Assembly: GCF_001941945.1 (NCBI RefSeq)
Contig: NZ_CP015583.1
Coordinates: forward strand, 733,001-797,000
DNA length: 64,000 bases
Direction of reading: 5' to 3'
Origin: Roseomonas gilardii
GTDB taxonomy: Bacteria; Pseudomonadota; Alphaproteobacteria; Acetobacterales; Acetobacteraceae
Position numbers and translations under genes: made by a program. Positions 44,003 to 53,287 of this stretch are shown one piece after another. The notes below the pieces were generated by a model. That model had not been told where the DNA came from. It did no database searches and saw only the letters and a list, made by a program, of their open reading frames with translations. Each line of letters opens with the position of its first letter. Position 1 is the first letter of the stretch.

Positions 44003-44619
44003 GCCGGGTGCTGCCGAAGGCGCTGCGGGCGGGGGGCCTCGCGCTGGCGCTGCTGGCCGGGGCCTGTGCCCAGTCGGGCGGGGGCGATCCGGATTCGGTC
44101 GAGGCGGGTTCCCCCCGCCCGGCCATGGCGGAGGTGCTGGCGCGGCTTCCGCCGCAGGCGGCGGGGATGCTGCGGGGCGGGAACGTGGCCGCCCCCGCGC
44201 TGGGCGCCGATGCGCGGACGGTGGACTATGCCACGCCCTCGCGCACCGTGGCGGCGCAGGTCACGCTCTATGACCGGGGCCCGGGTGCCATCAGCGGTGC
44301 GGCGGTGGAGGCGGAGCTGGCCTCGCTGGTGCGGGAATCCACCTCCATCGATGCCGAGGTGACGGGGCGCAGCTTCCGCGAGGTGTCGCGCAGCCAGGTG
44401 CCGCTGGCCAATGGCGGGCCGCTGCGCTGCGCGCTGCTGGAAGGACGGCTGGGGCGCACCCGGATCGAGCGGCATCTCTGCGTCGGCACGGTGGGCGGGC
44501 GCTTCCTGCGGACGCAGTTGACGATGGCGGCGGACGGGGGCGCGTCCAGCGTGGACGCACCACGCTTCGCGCGCGAGGTCGGCGCGGCGCTGCGGGCCGG
44601 AGGCTCCTCGCGGAGCTGA
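43999..44619 (+). CDS. lipoprotein coupled to TerC copy 2
   Basis: 206 residues from a GTG overlapping the TerC stop. Signal peptide with lipobox LLAGAC (about residues 18-23), followed by a Gly/Ser linker and a mixed alpha/beta domain (ARTVDYATPSRTVAAQVTLYD; RFLRTQLTMAADGG) with two conserved-looking Cys (near residues 139 and 154). No family recognised. Coupling suggests a periplasmic partner of the metal-handling TerC protein, which is inference. Confidence 0.72.
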   Translation: MSRVLPKALRAGGLALALLAGACAQSGGGDPDSVEAGSPRPAMAEVLARLPPQAAGMLRGGNVAAPALGADARTVDYATPSRTVAAQVTLYDRGPGAISGAAVEAELASLVRESTSIDAEVTGRSFREVSRSQVPLANGGPLRCALLEGRLGRTRIERHLCVGTVGGRFLRTQLTMAADGGASSVDAPRFAREVGAALRAGGSSRS

Positions 44620-44632
44620 GGGCGGCCCGTTT

Positions 44633-45310
44633 TCAGAGCAGTCCTTCCTGGCGGAAGGACAGTGTGCGGTCGCAGCCGACGATCAGGTGGTCGTGGACGA
44701 GGATGCCCAGCGCCGTGGTGGCGGCGCGGATCGCCGTGGTCGTCGCCAGGTCGGCGCGGGAAGGGGTCGGGTCGCCGCTGGGGTGGTTGTGGACCAGGAT
44801 CACGGCAGCGGCGCCGAGTTCCAGGGCGCGGCGGACGATTTCGCGCGGATAGGCGGGGGCGTGGTCCAGCGTGCCGCGCGCCTGGGCCTCGTCGGCCAGG
44901 AGGCGGTTGCGGCTGTCGAGGAAGAGGATGCGGAACTGCTCCACATCCTCCCAGGACAGGGCGGCCGAGAGATAGGCGGTGAGGCGCGGCCAGTTGTCCA
45001 GGACGGGCCCCTGGCGGGCCTCCTGCGCCAATAGGCGCAGGGCGGCGGCGCGGGCGAGGCGGAGGGAGGCCAGCACGGCATCGCCGACGCCGGGGATGGC
45101 GCGCAGCTCGGCCTCGGGGGCGGTGATGGCGCGGGCGAAGCTGCCGAAGCGGGCAAGCAGGGCCTTGGCCAGGGGCTTGGTGTCGCCGCGCGGCAGGGCG
45201 GCGAAGAGCAGGAGTTCCAGCAGCTCGTAGTCGGGCATGGCCTCGGCGCCGCCGCGCAGGAATCGCTGGCGCAGGCGGCGGCGGTGCCCCTCCGGACCCT
45301 CCGGCGGCAT
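44633..45310 (-). CDS. radC: RadC-like JAB/MPN domain protein
   Basis: 225 residues, RadC/DUF2466. N-terminal helix-hairpin-helix region (LRAIPGVGDAVLASLRLARA near residues 67-86) and C-terminal JAB domain with the metal motif HNHPSGDPTPSRAD near residues 180-193 and catalytic-side Glu before it. The old link with recombinational repair is not supported; function unknown. It is divergent from the ACS transporter gene. Confidence 0.93.
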   Translation of the reverse strand: MPPEGPEGHRRRLRQRFLRGGAEAMPDYELLELLLFAALPRGDTKPLAKALLARFGSFARAITAPEAELRAIPGVGDAVLASLRLARAAALRLLAQEARQGPVLDNWPRLTAYLSAALSWEDVEQFRILFLDSRNRLLADEAQARGTLDHAPAYPREIVRRALELGAAAVILVHNHPSGDPTPSRADLATTTAIRAATTALGILVHDHLIVGCDRTLSFRQEGLL

Positions 45311-45739
45311 GGCCGGCGGCCGGTCCGGCGGAGGTGGGAGGTCGAGCAGCGAGGACTGGCCGGGGGAGGGACCAGGAGGCTGCCCAAGGGGGCGCCCTTG
45401 GGATGGACCGGGGGTGCGGCCGGTACGGGCTGTGATCTTGCGCGCGATGGGGGCGAACCGAATGATTTTTTCGCCTTTAAGTTGAGCATAACTGGCTTTG
45501 TTTCGCCAATGTGCTTTTCTCGGCTATCGCGTTTTGCCGCAAACGCTGAGGGTTCCGCCGGGCGGTGGAGACCCGTTTGACGACCTGTTTCCGGCTTGGC
45601 GCGGCCCTTCCCGTGTCATCTGACATATCACAGAGCAAAAGAGTCTTGACGCTACCGGGGCGGTGAAGGAAAGCAGAAGCCAAGTGCCCGGCAAGAAGGG
45701 TTTCCCGCCTGGGAAATTGCCGCGCAGGAGGAACGGAAC
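45311..45739. other. 429-base divergent intergenic region
   Basis: Separates radC from the transporter gene. A central A+T-rich patch (about 45460-45500: ATGATTTTTTCGCCTTTAAG) and a TTGACG at 45644 could belong to promoters. No gene, repeat or named regulatory element recognised. Confidence 0.4.
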
Positions 45740-47044
45740 ATGGGCAGCAAACCGCCCGGGCAGGGCTTGGCACCCGCCGGAAATTACAGATGGTTCATTA
45801 TCGGTTTACTTTTCGTCATCACGACGATCAACTACATGGACCGCAACCTGCTGGCGGTGCTGAAGCCGACCATCCAGGGTGAACTCCACTTCAACGAGAG
45901 CGAGTACGGCAACATCGTCTTCGCCTTCAGCATGGCCTATGCGGCCGGCTATGCGGGGATGGGTGCCTTCACCGACAAGGTGGGCGTGCGCTGGGGGCTG
46001 GCGGTGGCCGCGATGATCTGGTCTGCGGCCTCGGCCTCGCACGGGCTGGTGACCTCGGTGAGCGGCTTCATCCTGGCCCGCGTCATGCTGGGGCTGGGCG
46101 AGGGCGGCAACTTCCCGACCTGCATCAAGTCGGTGGCGACCTGGTTTCCGGTGCGCGACCGGGCGCTGGCCACGGGCATCTTCAATTCCGGCAGCAATAT
46201 CGGCGGGCTGCTGGCGCCGCTGATCGCGGCTTTCGTCACCGTGCACTGGGGCTGGCAGACGGCGTTCTACATCACCGGCCTGGTGGGCTTCGTCTGGGTG
46301 GCGGTGTGGCTCGCGACCTACCGGGCGCCGGAGGAGCACCCGAAGGTGAACCCGGCGGAGCTGCGCTATATCCAGAGCGACCACGAGGTGGCGCCGCCGT
46401 CGCGGAAAGTGCCCTGGTCGCACCTGCTGCGCTATCCGGGCACCTGGGTCTATCTGGTGGGCGGCATCCTGACCAACCCCGTCTGGTGGTTCTACAACAA
46501 CTGGGTGCCGAGCTTCCTGTTCTCGAAGTTCCACGTGAACCTGATGGCGCTGGGCCTGCCGCTGGTGGTGATCTACCTGATGACGGATGTGGGCTCGATC
46601 GGCGGCGGCTGGCTGTCGGGGCGGCTGATGCGTTCGGGCTTCGGGGTGTTCACGGCGCGCAAGATGGCGCTGCTGGTCTGCGCGCTCTGCACCGTGCCGG
46701 TCTTCCTGGCGCCGATGACGGAGCAGATCTGGGTGGCGGTGCTGCTGATCGGCCTGGCCATGGCGGCGCACCAGGGCTTCTCGGCCAACCTGTTCACGCT
46801 GGTTTCCGACACCATGCCGAAGGAGGCGGTGGCCGGGGCGGTCGGGCTGGGCGGCTGCATCAGCTCGATCCTGGGCGGCTTCTCGGCCGTGGTGGTGGGG
46901 CATGTGCTGGATGCCACGAACAACAACTACACGCTGGTCTTCTTCGTGGGCGCCGGGGCCTATGTGGTCGCGGTGACGCTGATCCACTTCATGCTGCCGA
47001 AGGACAAGGCGGTGAGCCTGGACGCGGCGCGCGCCCGGGTCTGA
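45740..47044 (+). CDS. MFS transporter, anion:cation symporter (ACS) family
   Basis: 434 residues, twelve helices. The ACS hallmark TTINYMDRNLLAVL near residues 31-44, MFS motif A as FTDKVGVRWGL, and VMLGLGEGGNFPTC in helix 4. Closest in layout to hexuronate/glucarate transporters (ExuT/GudP). No sugar-acid catabolic genes are adjacent, so the substrate is open; organic acids are most likely. AGGAGGAACGGAAC before the ATG is a good ribosome-binding site. Confidence 0.9.
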   Translation: MGSKPPGQGLAPAGNYRWFIIGLLFVITTINYMDRNLLAVLKPTIQGELHFNESEYGNIVFAFSMAYAAGYAGMGAFTDKVGVRWGLAVAAMIWSAASASHGLVTSVSGFILARVMLGLGEGGNFPTCIKSVATWFPVRDRALATGIFNSGSNIGGLLAPLIAAFVTVHWGWQTAFYITGLVGFVWVAVWLATYRAPEEHPKVNPAELRYIQSDHEVAPPSRKVPWSHLLRYPGTWVYLVGGILTNPVWWFYNNWVPSFLFSKFHVNLMALGLPLVVIYLMTDVGSIGGGWLSGRLMRSGFGVFTARKMALLVCALCTVPVFLAPMTEQIWVAVLLIGLAMAAHQGFSANLFTLVSDTMPKEAVAGAVGLGGCISSILGGFSAVVVGHVLDATNNNYTLVFFVGAGAYVVAVTLIHFMLPKDKAVSLDAARARV

Positions 47045-47100
47045 AGGCGGGGGGCATCCCCCCGGGTCGTCGTGCTCGTGGCCCCGGGGGAGCCCCCGTT

Positions 47101-47116
47101 CCCCCATCCGCCAGGA
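47101..47116 (+). repeat. dispersed 16-base intergenic repeat, copy 2
   Basis: CCCCCATCCGCCAGGA, identical to 36156-36171, 57 bases after the transporter stop. Confidence 0.45.
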
Positions 47117-47177
47117 GCCGGTGGCTCCTGGAGCTGCCTGTGGTTGGCTTCTGTCGCGGCTGGGCGGACCGAATGGA

Positions 47178-47645
47178 TCAGCGCGCGGCCGGGCTGGCCT
47201 CGTAGCGGAAGGTGCCGCAGAGCCCGGGGCTGTCGGTCCCCGTGGGTGGGGTCGTGCCGGAAAAGGCGGCCAGGCTGCGGGGGGCGGTGTCGCCCGCGAA
47301 TTTCCGGGGTGTCCACAGGACGATGTAGGTCACGGGGACCGGTGTCCTGCCGCCGCAGAGGCGGTTGCCGTTCAGCAGGATGGGGTCGGCCGGGCTGGCG
47401 ACGCGGTAGCGCGTGGCGGCGACCGGGCTGCCTTCCGCCCGGAAGCGCGGCAGGGCGGTGGGCTGGGACAGGATGAGGGCGTGGCCGCCGGCGAAGGTGA
47501 TCCGGTCCGGTGTGACCGTGATGTCGCCGGTGATGGAGGCGGCGGTGTTGCTGATGGCCTGCCATTGCCGCCCGGCCGGGTCGGCCCGGCCCGTGGCGCA
47601 GAGGATCGGCAGGACCAGCAGTGCGGGAAGCAAGTGTCGGTGCAT
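47178..47645 (-). CDS. hypothetical secreted protein
   Basis: 155 residues with an N-terminal signal peptide (MHRHLLPALLVLPILCATGRADP). The rest is strand-rich and contains two Cys (LCGGRTPVP and GLCGTFRYE) that could form a disulfide. No family recognised. Convergent with the transporter gene; upstream lies the end of the efflux operon. Confidence 0.65.
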   Translation of the reverse strand: MHRHLLPALLVLPILCATGRADPAGRQWQAISNTAASITGDITVTPDRITFAGGHALILSQPTALPRFRAEGSPVAATRYRVASPADPILLNGNRLCGGRTPVPVTYIVLWTPRKFAGDTAPRSLAAFSGTTPPTGTDSPGLCGTFRYEASPAAR

Positions 47646-47718
47646 CGGCTTCGTCCCTGGCGGTGACCGGGGGGAGGGTAGCCGATGCGGGGTGGCCGTG
47701 TCCCCCCGGCGGCAGGCC

Positions 47719-49419
47719 CTAGCGCCCTGCGGCGGGGCCGGTGGCGGGGGTGAGGGGGACGATGGTGCCCGGCTTGTCGATGCCGGCGAGGCTGTCGGGC
47801 GAGAGGGATTCGATCGGGGTGGATGGACCGCGAGCGGTGGCTGGCGGGGGAATGGCCGCCACCTGCGGCAGGGCGACGTCCTGCCAACCGCCGCCCAGCG
47901 CCTTGTAGAGCGAGACGAGGTCCGAGGTCAGGGAAAGCGTGGCCTGGAGGCGCTGCTGCCGTGCCTGGACGAGGCTGCGCTGGGTGTCGAGCACGTCGAT
48001 GAAGTTGGAGAGGCCGCTGTTGTAGCGGCTGCGGGCCAGGGAAAGGGCGGTCTCGGCGGAGCGGACCGACTGGTCGAGGCTTTCGAGCTGGGCGCGGTCG
48101 GTGCGGTAGGCGACGAGGCTGTCCTCGACCTCCCCCAGGGCGTTCAGCACGGCGCCGCGATAGGCCAGCGCGGCCTCGGCCTGCTGCGCGCGGGCGGTGC
48201 GGAGGTTCGCGGTGAGGCGGCCGCCCTGGAAGATCGGCAGGGAGATGCTGGGGCCGAAGGAATAGAAGTGGTTCGACCAGTTGGTGAGCGAGCTGGCTTC
48301 CAGCCCACGGGCGCCCAGGCTGCCGGTCAGCGAGATGTCCGGGTAGAAATTCGCCACCGCGACGCCGACGCCGGCGGTGGCGGCGTGCAGCCGGGCCTCG
48401 GCCTGCCGGATGTCGGGGCGGCGGCGGGCCAGGGAAGCGGGCAGGCCGACCGGCACGGCGGGGGGCGTAGGCGGAATGGGGCGGGCCATCTCCAGTTCCG
48501 CATCCAGGGCGCCGGGGGGCTGGCCGGTGAGGATGGCGAGGCGGTTCATCGCCTGGCGGACCTGCCGCTCATAGGTGGGGAGCTGGGCGCGGAGGGTGAA
48601 GAGCTGGGTGCGCTGGTTCTCCACGTCCAGCTCGGTGACGAGGCCCTGGCGGCGCTGGCGCTGGGTCAGGTCCAGGATGTCCTGGGCGGTCTGGACGTTC
48701 TCGCGCTGTGACTGGGCCAGGGCCTGGGCGCCGCGCAGCCCGGCATAGGCCTGGACCACCTCCGCCTGGAGGGTGACGAGGGCGTCGTTGACGGCCTCGG
48801 CCTGCGCCTGGGTCTGGGCCTGGCTCTGCTCCACCGAGCGGCGGACGCGGCCGAAGAGGTCGAGTTCCCAGGAGGCGTCGAAGCCCGCCTGGAAGAGGTC
48901 GACCGGGCCGTTCAGCTTGTCGATCAGGGTGTCGCCGGCGGAGGCGGCCTCGCCGCCCAGCCCGTCGAGGCGCTGGGCCAATCCGCTGCGGCGGATGGTG
49001 CCCTGCAGGCCGAGCTGCTGACGGGTGTAGCTGCCGGTGCCGTTCAGGCTGGGCAGGCCGGCGGCGCGGGCGGCGGCCTCGCTCTGGCGGGCCTGGACGA
49101 CGCGCAGCACGGCCTGTTGCAGGTCGAGGTTGCCGCTGACCGCGCGTTCCACCAGCGAGGTGAGGATCGGGTCGTTGAAGCCTGTCCACCAGTGCGGGTC
49201 CGGATCGGCGCGCAGGGTGACGGCCTGGGTGGGCGCGCGGGTGGCGTCGTTCCAGGCCGGTGGGGCTTCCGCCTTGGGCGGGGTGAAGTCGGGGCCCACG
49301 GTGCAGCCGGCGAGGAGCGAGAGAGCCAGGGGGAGGGCAAGCGGGGCGGCCGTCAGGCGGGGGGTCCGCCGGGGGACGGCCTGACCGGGCACGGGGCGGG
49401 GAGGGCGTGTGGGATGCAT
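47719..49419 (-). CDS. NodT family RND/MFS outer-membrane efflux lipoprotein
   Basis: 566 residues. Signal with lipobox LLAGC, then TVGPDFTPPKAEAPPAWND, the classic start of NodT/OprM-like channels. Two repeats of the TolC-like helical domain (EAAARAAGLPSLNGTGSYTR; LARRRPDIRQAEARLHAATAGVGVA). Forms the outer-membrane trimer of a tripartite pump. The gene lies 5 bases after emrB. The N-terminal signal is unusually long and basic. A Pro-rich tail follows the second repeat. Confidence 0.92.
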   Translation of the reverse strand: MHPTRPPRPVPGQAVPRRTPRLTAAPLALPLALSLLAGCTVGPDFTPPKAEAPPAWNDATRAPTQAVTLRADPDPHWWTGFNDPILTSLVERAVSGNLDLQQAVLRVVQARQSEAAARAAGLPSLNGTGSYTRQQLGLQGTIRRSGLAQRLDGLGGEAASAGDTLIDKLNGPVDLFQAGFDASWELDLFGRVRRSVEQSQAQTQAQAEAVNDALVTLQAEVVQAYAGLRGAQALAQSQRENVQTAQDILDLTQRQRRQGLVTELDVENQRTQLFTLRAQLPTYERQVRQAMNRLAILTGQPPGALDAELEMARPIPPTPPAVPVGLPASLARRRPDIRQAEARLHAATAGVGVAVANFYPDISLTGSLGARGLEASSLTNWSNHFYSFGPSISLPIFQGGRLTANLRTARAQQAEAALAYRGAVLNALGEVEDSLVAYRTDRAQLESLDQSVRSAETALSLARSRYNSGLSNFIDVLDTQRSLVQARQQRLQATLSLTSDLVSLYKALGGGWQDVALPQVAAIPPPATARGPSTPIESLSPDSLAGIDKPGTIVPLTPATGPAAGR

Positions 49420-49424
49420 GGGGC

Positions 49425-51008
49425 TCAGTGGGCTCCGCCGCCGCCCTGGACCTTCACGCCCGACAGCATCAGGGCGAAGGGGACGATGCAGGCGGCGATG
49501 GCGGCGGTGATGATGAAGACGTCGGAATAGGCGAGGATCGCGGTCTGGGTGCGGAGCTGCTGGAACATCCAGCCCTCCGCCTGCTGCATGGCCTCGGCCG
49601 CGGGGATGCCGTGGCTGATCATCGCGCCCTGCACCTGCTGCATGGTCGTGTTGAAGGGCTCGTGCAGCGGCGTCAGGTACTGGACCAGATGGGCCTGCCG
49701 GATCTGCTGGTGGTCGGTGATCAGCGCGGTGGAGACCGAGATGCCGGTGGAGCCCAGCACGTTGCGGAACATGGAGAAGAGCGCGGTGGCGTCGCCGTTC
49801 AGCTCGCGCGGCAGGGTGGCGTAGGCGATGGTGCTGATCGGCACGAAGAGGAAGGCGAGGCCGACGGTCTGCGAGGCGCGGATGATGACCAGGCTACGGA
49901 AGCTGAGGTCCGGGGTGAGGTGGCTGGAGTACCAGAAGGAGGTGGCGAGGCAGAGGCCGCCGAAGGCGATCAGCCACTTGGCCGGGATGAAGCCCATCAG
50001 CCGGCCGGAGATGGGGATCAGCATCACCAGCAGCACGGCGCCGGGTGCCAGGACGAGGCCGGACCAGGTGGCGGTGTAGCCGAGCTGCTGCTGCGCGAGC
50101 TGGGGGATCATCACCGCGCTGCCGTAGAGGGCGAAGCCCATCACCGAGATCAGGACGCAGCCCAGGGTGAAGTTGCGGTCGCGGAAGACGCGCAGGTTCA
50201 CCATCGGGCGCTTGGCATAGGCGAACCAGTAGGCGCCGCCGACCCAGCCGGTGATGGCGGCCAGGGCCGAGATCCGGATGAAGTTGGAGTCGAGCCAGTC
50301 GTAGTTCTCGCCGCGGTCCATGGCGAGCTCCAGGCCGCCCAGGGCGAGCACGATGAAGCCGAGGCCGATGAAGTCGAAGCGCGGGGTGGTCTTGCGTTCC
50401 TCGGCCACATGCGGCGGGTCCTCCACCACCGTGAGGACGCCGAAGACGGCGATGAGGCCGATGGGCACGTTGATCAGGAAGATCCAGTGCCAGGAATAGG
50501 TGTCGGTGAGGTAGCCGCCGACGACGGGGCCCAGGATGGGGGCCACGATGATGGCCAGCGCGGTGACGGCGAAGGCGGTGCCGCGCTTCTCCGGCGGGAA
50601 GGTGTCGAGGATGATGGCCTGCTGCGTCGGCTGCAGGCCGCCGCCGAAGAAGCCCTGCAGCGCGCGGCAGACGAGGAGTTGCCAGAATTCCTGCGAGATG
50701 CCGCAGGCGAGCGAGGCGACGGTGAAGGCGGCGAGGCAGATGGTGAAGTAGCGCTTCCGCCCCAGCCAGCGGCTGAGATAGCCGGAGATGGTGAGCACGA
50801 TGCCGTTGGCGACGAGATAGGTGGTGAGCGCCCAGGTGCTCTCGTCGTTGGAGACGGACATGCTGCCGGCGATGTGCGGCAGGGAGACGTTGACGATGGT
50901 GGTGTCGAGCACCTCCATGAAGGCGCCCATGGTGACGACCAGCGTCACCAGCCAGGGATTGTAGCTGGGCTTCCAGTCGCCGCCGGATTTCGCCGCGCTG
51001 CCGCTCAT
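49425..51008 (-). CDS. DHA2 family drug efflux MFS transporter (EmrB type)
   Basis: 527 residues, fourteen helices. Motif C and D1 signatures are present: LDTTIVNVSLPHIAGS near residues 38-53, LSRWLGRKRYF (motif A) and PILGPVVGGYLTDTYSWHWIFLINVP. Proton-driven export through the inner membrane. 40 bases after the HlyD/EmrA gene and 5 bases before the NodT gene. Substrates of such systems include uncouplers, antibiotics and bile-like compounds; none is specified here. Confidence 0.93.
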   Translation of the reverse strand: MSGSAAKSGGDWKPSYNPWLVTLVVTMGAFMEVLDTTIVNVSLPHIAGSMSVSNDESTWALTTYLVANGIVLTISGYLSRWLGRKRYFTICLAAFTVASLACGISQEFWQLLVCRALQGFFGGGLQPTQQAIILDTFPPEKRGTAFAVTALAIIVAPILGPVVGGYLTDTYSWHWIFLINVPIGLIAVFGVLTVVEDPPHVAEERKTTPRFDFIGLGFIVLALGGLELAMDRGENYDWLDSNFIRISALAAITGWVGGAYWFAYAKRPMVNLRVFRDRNFTLGCVLISVMGFALYGSAVMIPQLAQQQLGYTATWSGLVLAPGAVLLVMLIPISGRLMGFIPAKWLIAFGGLCLATSFWYSSHLTPDLSFRSLVIIRASQTVGLAFLFVPISTIAYATLPRELNGDATALFSMFRNVLGSTGISVSTALITDHQQIRQAHLVQYLTPLHEPFNTTMQQVQGAMISHGIPAAEAMQQAEGWMFQQLRTQTAILAYSDVFIITAAIAACIVPFALMLSGVKVQGGGGAH

Positions 51009-51048
51009 GCCCGGATGCCTCCTCCCGGCGCGTCCGTCCCGCCGGGGC

Positions 51049-52299
51049 TCATTCCAGCGTCACCGTGGGGACGACGGAGAGGCCGAGGGGCATGGGCATG
51101 TCGGCGGGCAGGCCGCTGTCGATGACGATCTTCACCGGCACGCGGCGGACGATCTTCACGAAGTTGCCGGTGGCGTTCTCGGCCGGGAAGGTGCTGAAGC
51201 GGGCGCCGCTGCCCATCTGGATGCTGTCCACATGGCCGTGCAGCTCCAGGCCGGGGAAGGCGTCCACCTCGATCGCCACGCGCTGGCCGGGGCGCATGCC
51301 GTCGAGCTGGTTCTCCTTGAAGTTGGCGACGACCCAGACCTCGGGCGTGACCAGCGACATGACGGACTGGCCCTGTTGCAGGAAGCCGCCCTGTTCCACG
51401 TTGCGGCGCGTGACGCGGCCGTCCTGCGGGGCGCGGATCTCGGTGTAGGAGAGGGTGACCTCGGCCTGGGCGAGGTTGGCCTTGGCCTCGTCGATCTGGG
51501 CCCGGCGCTGGCGGACGGCGGCCTCGGCCTGGTCGATGTTCTGCTGCGCCAGATTGGCGATCTGGAGCTGCGCCTGGGCCTGGTTCACCTGGGCGGTGGC
51601 GGATTGCAGCGTGGCGGTGGCGGTGTCGATGTTGGTCTGGGTGGTGGCGCGCGGGTCCACCGAGCGCTGGCGGCGGTAGTCCGACTGCGCCTGGGTCTGG
51701 CTGGCGCGGGCGGCGGAAAGCTGGGCCTCGGCGCTCTTCTGTTCCGCGGGGAAGCGGGTGCGGGCGATGTCGAGGTCGATCTCGGCGCTGTGGAGCTGGG
51801 CCTCGGCGAGTTCCAGGTTGGCCGCGGCCTGGTCGCGGCGGGCGATGTAGTCGCGCGGGTCGATGCGCAGGATCACGTCGCCGGCATGGACGAACTGGTT
51901 GTCCCGGACGCGCAGCTCGGTGACGTAGCCCGAGACCTGGGGCGCGATGGTGATGGCGCGGCCCTCGGTATAGGCATCGTCGGTGGAGGCGAGGTTGCGC
52001 GTCGTCCACCAGTACCAGGTGCCGCCGATGATGGCGATGAGGAGCAGGACGCCGCCGATGATCAGCGGCAGGCGGTTGGTCTTCTGCTTCCCGTCGTCCT
52101 TGTCCTTGCCTTTCTGCGGCGCCGGGTCCTTGCGTTCCTCGCTGCCATCCGGCTTGCCGTTGCCGCCATTCTCGTCCGGGCGGTCACGCCGGATGCGGGC
52201 GCGGCCACGGGCGGGTTCCTCCAGGTGGCTGGCCCGGACGTGCTGGGGATCGGCCGGATGCGTGAGGGGATGCGAGCCATCCTGTTGCCGGTCAACCAC
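51049..52299 (-). CDS. HlyD/EmrA periplasmic adaptor
   Basis: 416 residues with a GTG start. A cytoplasmic basic N-terminus, one helix (about residues 75-95: LPLIIGGVLLLIAIIGGTW), a biotinyl-lipoyl hinge (GYVTELRVRDNQFVHAGDVIL), a long coiled-coil hairpin and beta-barrel (APQDGRVTRRNVEQGGFL). Joins EmrB to NodT across the periplasm. Its upstream region carries an AcrR-like operator candidate. The cytoplasmic N-terminal 70 residues are longer than in E. coli EmrA. Confidence 0.93.
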   Translation of the reverse strand: MVDRQQDGSHPLTHPADPQHVRASHLEEPARGRARIRRDRPDENGGNGKPDGSEERKDPAPQKGKDKDDGKQKTNRLPLIIGGVLLLIAIIGGTWYWWTTRNLASTDDAYTEGRAITIAPQVSGYVTELRVRDNQFVHAGDVILRIDPRDYIARRDQAAANLELAEAQLHSAEIDLDIARTRFPAEQKSAEAQLSAARASQTQAQSDYRRQRSVDPRATTQTNIDTATATLQSATAQVNQAQAQLQIANLAQQNIDQAEAAVRQRRAQIDEAKANLAQAEVTLSYTEIRAPQDGRVTRRNVEQGGFLQQGQSVMSLVTPEVWVVANFKENQLDGMRPGQRVAIEVDAFPGLELHGHVDSIQMGSGARFSTFPAENATGNFVKIVRRVPVKIVIDSGLPADMPMPLGLSVVPTVTLE

Positions 52300-52372
52300 G
52301 AACTACCTCGTTGCTCAGGTCCATGCGCGCCCGATTCCGGCCGTATGGGAGGCCGGTGGTGCGCTGCGGAAT

Positions 52373-52396
52373 TACATACCGTCGAGAATGTATGAC
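52373..52396. promoter_or_regulatory. AcrR-like operator upstream of the efflux operon
   Basis: TACATAC at the left and GAATGTATG at the right of a 24-base site that lines up with the E. coli acrAB operator (TACATACA ... TGAATGTATGTA). It lies 74 bases before the EmrA GTG, between it and the TetR gene, so repression by that TetR is the simple reading. Confidence 0.5.
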
Positions 52397-52448
52397 AGAC
52401 ACTCTTCGTTGATTTTCATTGCCGGCTGTTTAACCGGGCATGTGCCGC

Positions 52449-53147
52449 CTACCCGGCCGGCGGGGGGCGTTCCGCCGGATTTTCGGGATTCCGGGGCGTT
52501 TTCAGGTCTGTCTTCAGGGGGCCGCCCCGGAAGGAGGCGAGCAAGGCCCGCGCCAGTTGCAGGCCTTCCTCGCTCAGGCGGTAGACCTCCGGCTCGCGCA
52601 GCCAGAGCTGCATCATGCCCCGGATCTGCACGAAGAGGGCGTCGGCGGCGGTGTCCGGCGTCCAGGGCGGGGCGAGGGGGTGGCGCCTAGCGGCGAGGTG
52701 CAGGAGTTCGCGGAACTTGGCGCGCAGATCCTCGTCCGCCTTCTGCAGCCGGTGCAGGGCGGGGGCCATCTCGTCCACGTATTCGCAGCGCTGGTAGAAG
52801 ATGGTGAGGAGGCGGCGGCGGCGCTCGTCCCGCTCGAACTGCCGCTTGGTGTCGGCCATGACGGTGTCGAGCTCTTCCAGCGGGTCGAGCTCGGGATTCT
52901 CGGCGAGGCGGGTGACCAGGTCCTCGTGCGGCAGTTCGGCACGCTCGTTCAGGGTGAGGAAGAGATCGAGCTTGTCGCGGAAGTGCCAGTAGATGGCACC
53001 ACGGGTGACGCCAGCGACGCGGGCGACTTCCTCCAGTGTGGAGCGGGCCACGCCGCGTTCGTAGAAGACCTTCTCGGCGGCGTCGAGGATCGCCTCGCGC
53101 GTCTGCTCTGCCTGAGCCTTTGTATGCCTTGCCACTCCCCCGCCCAT
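52449..53147 (-). CDS. TetR/AcrR family repressor of the efflux operon
   Basis: 232 residues from the ATG at 53147; an upstream in-frame start adds nine residues. N-terminal helix-turn-helix (TREAILDAAEKVFYERGVARS, then VAGVTRGAIYWHFRDKLDLF) is close to AcrR/TtgR. The C-terminal TetR_C_2-like domain carries DTVMADTKRQFERDERRRR. Same strand and directly upstream of emrA-emrB-nodT, with an AcrR-like operator in the gap, so autogenous repression and drug induction are likely. Confidence 0.9.
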   Translation of the reverse strand: MGGGVARHTKAQAEQTREAILDAAEKVFYERGVARSTLEEVARVAGVTRGAIYWHFRDKLDLFLTLNERAELPHEDLVTRLAENPELDPLEELDTVMADTKRQFERDERRRRLLTIFYQRCEYVDEMAPALHRLQKADEDLRAKFRELLHLAARRHPLAPPWTPDTAADALFVQIRGMMQLWLREPEVYRLSEEGLQLARALLASFRGGPLKTDLKTPRNPENPAERPPPAG

Positions 53148-53287
53148 CCGCTGCCCGTGCTTACAACCGCGCATGTATGCTGATGGGGGAGATTATGCCA
53201 GCATTAAGCACCATGCACAGGCCGCATGGGGGCGCGAAAGAGTATTCTGTTCTCCCTTTCATCTTCCGGTCCGGAAAAGGGCGGGGA

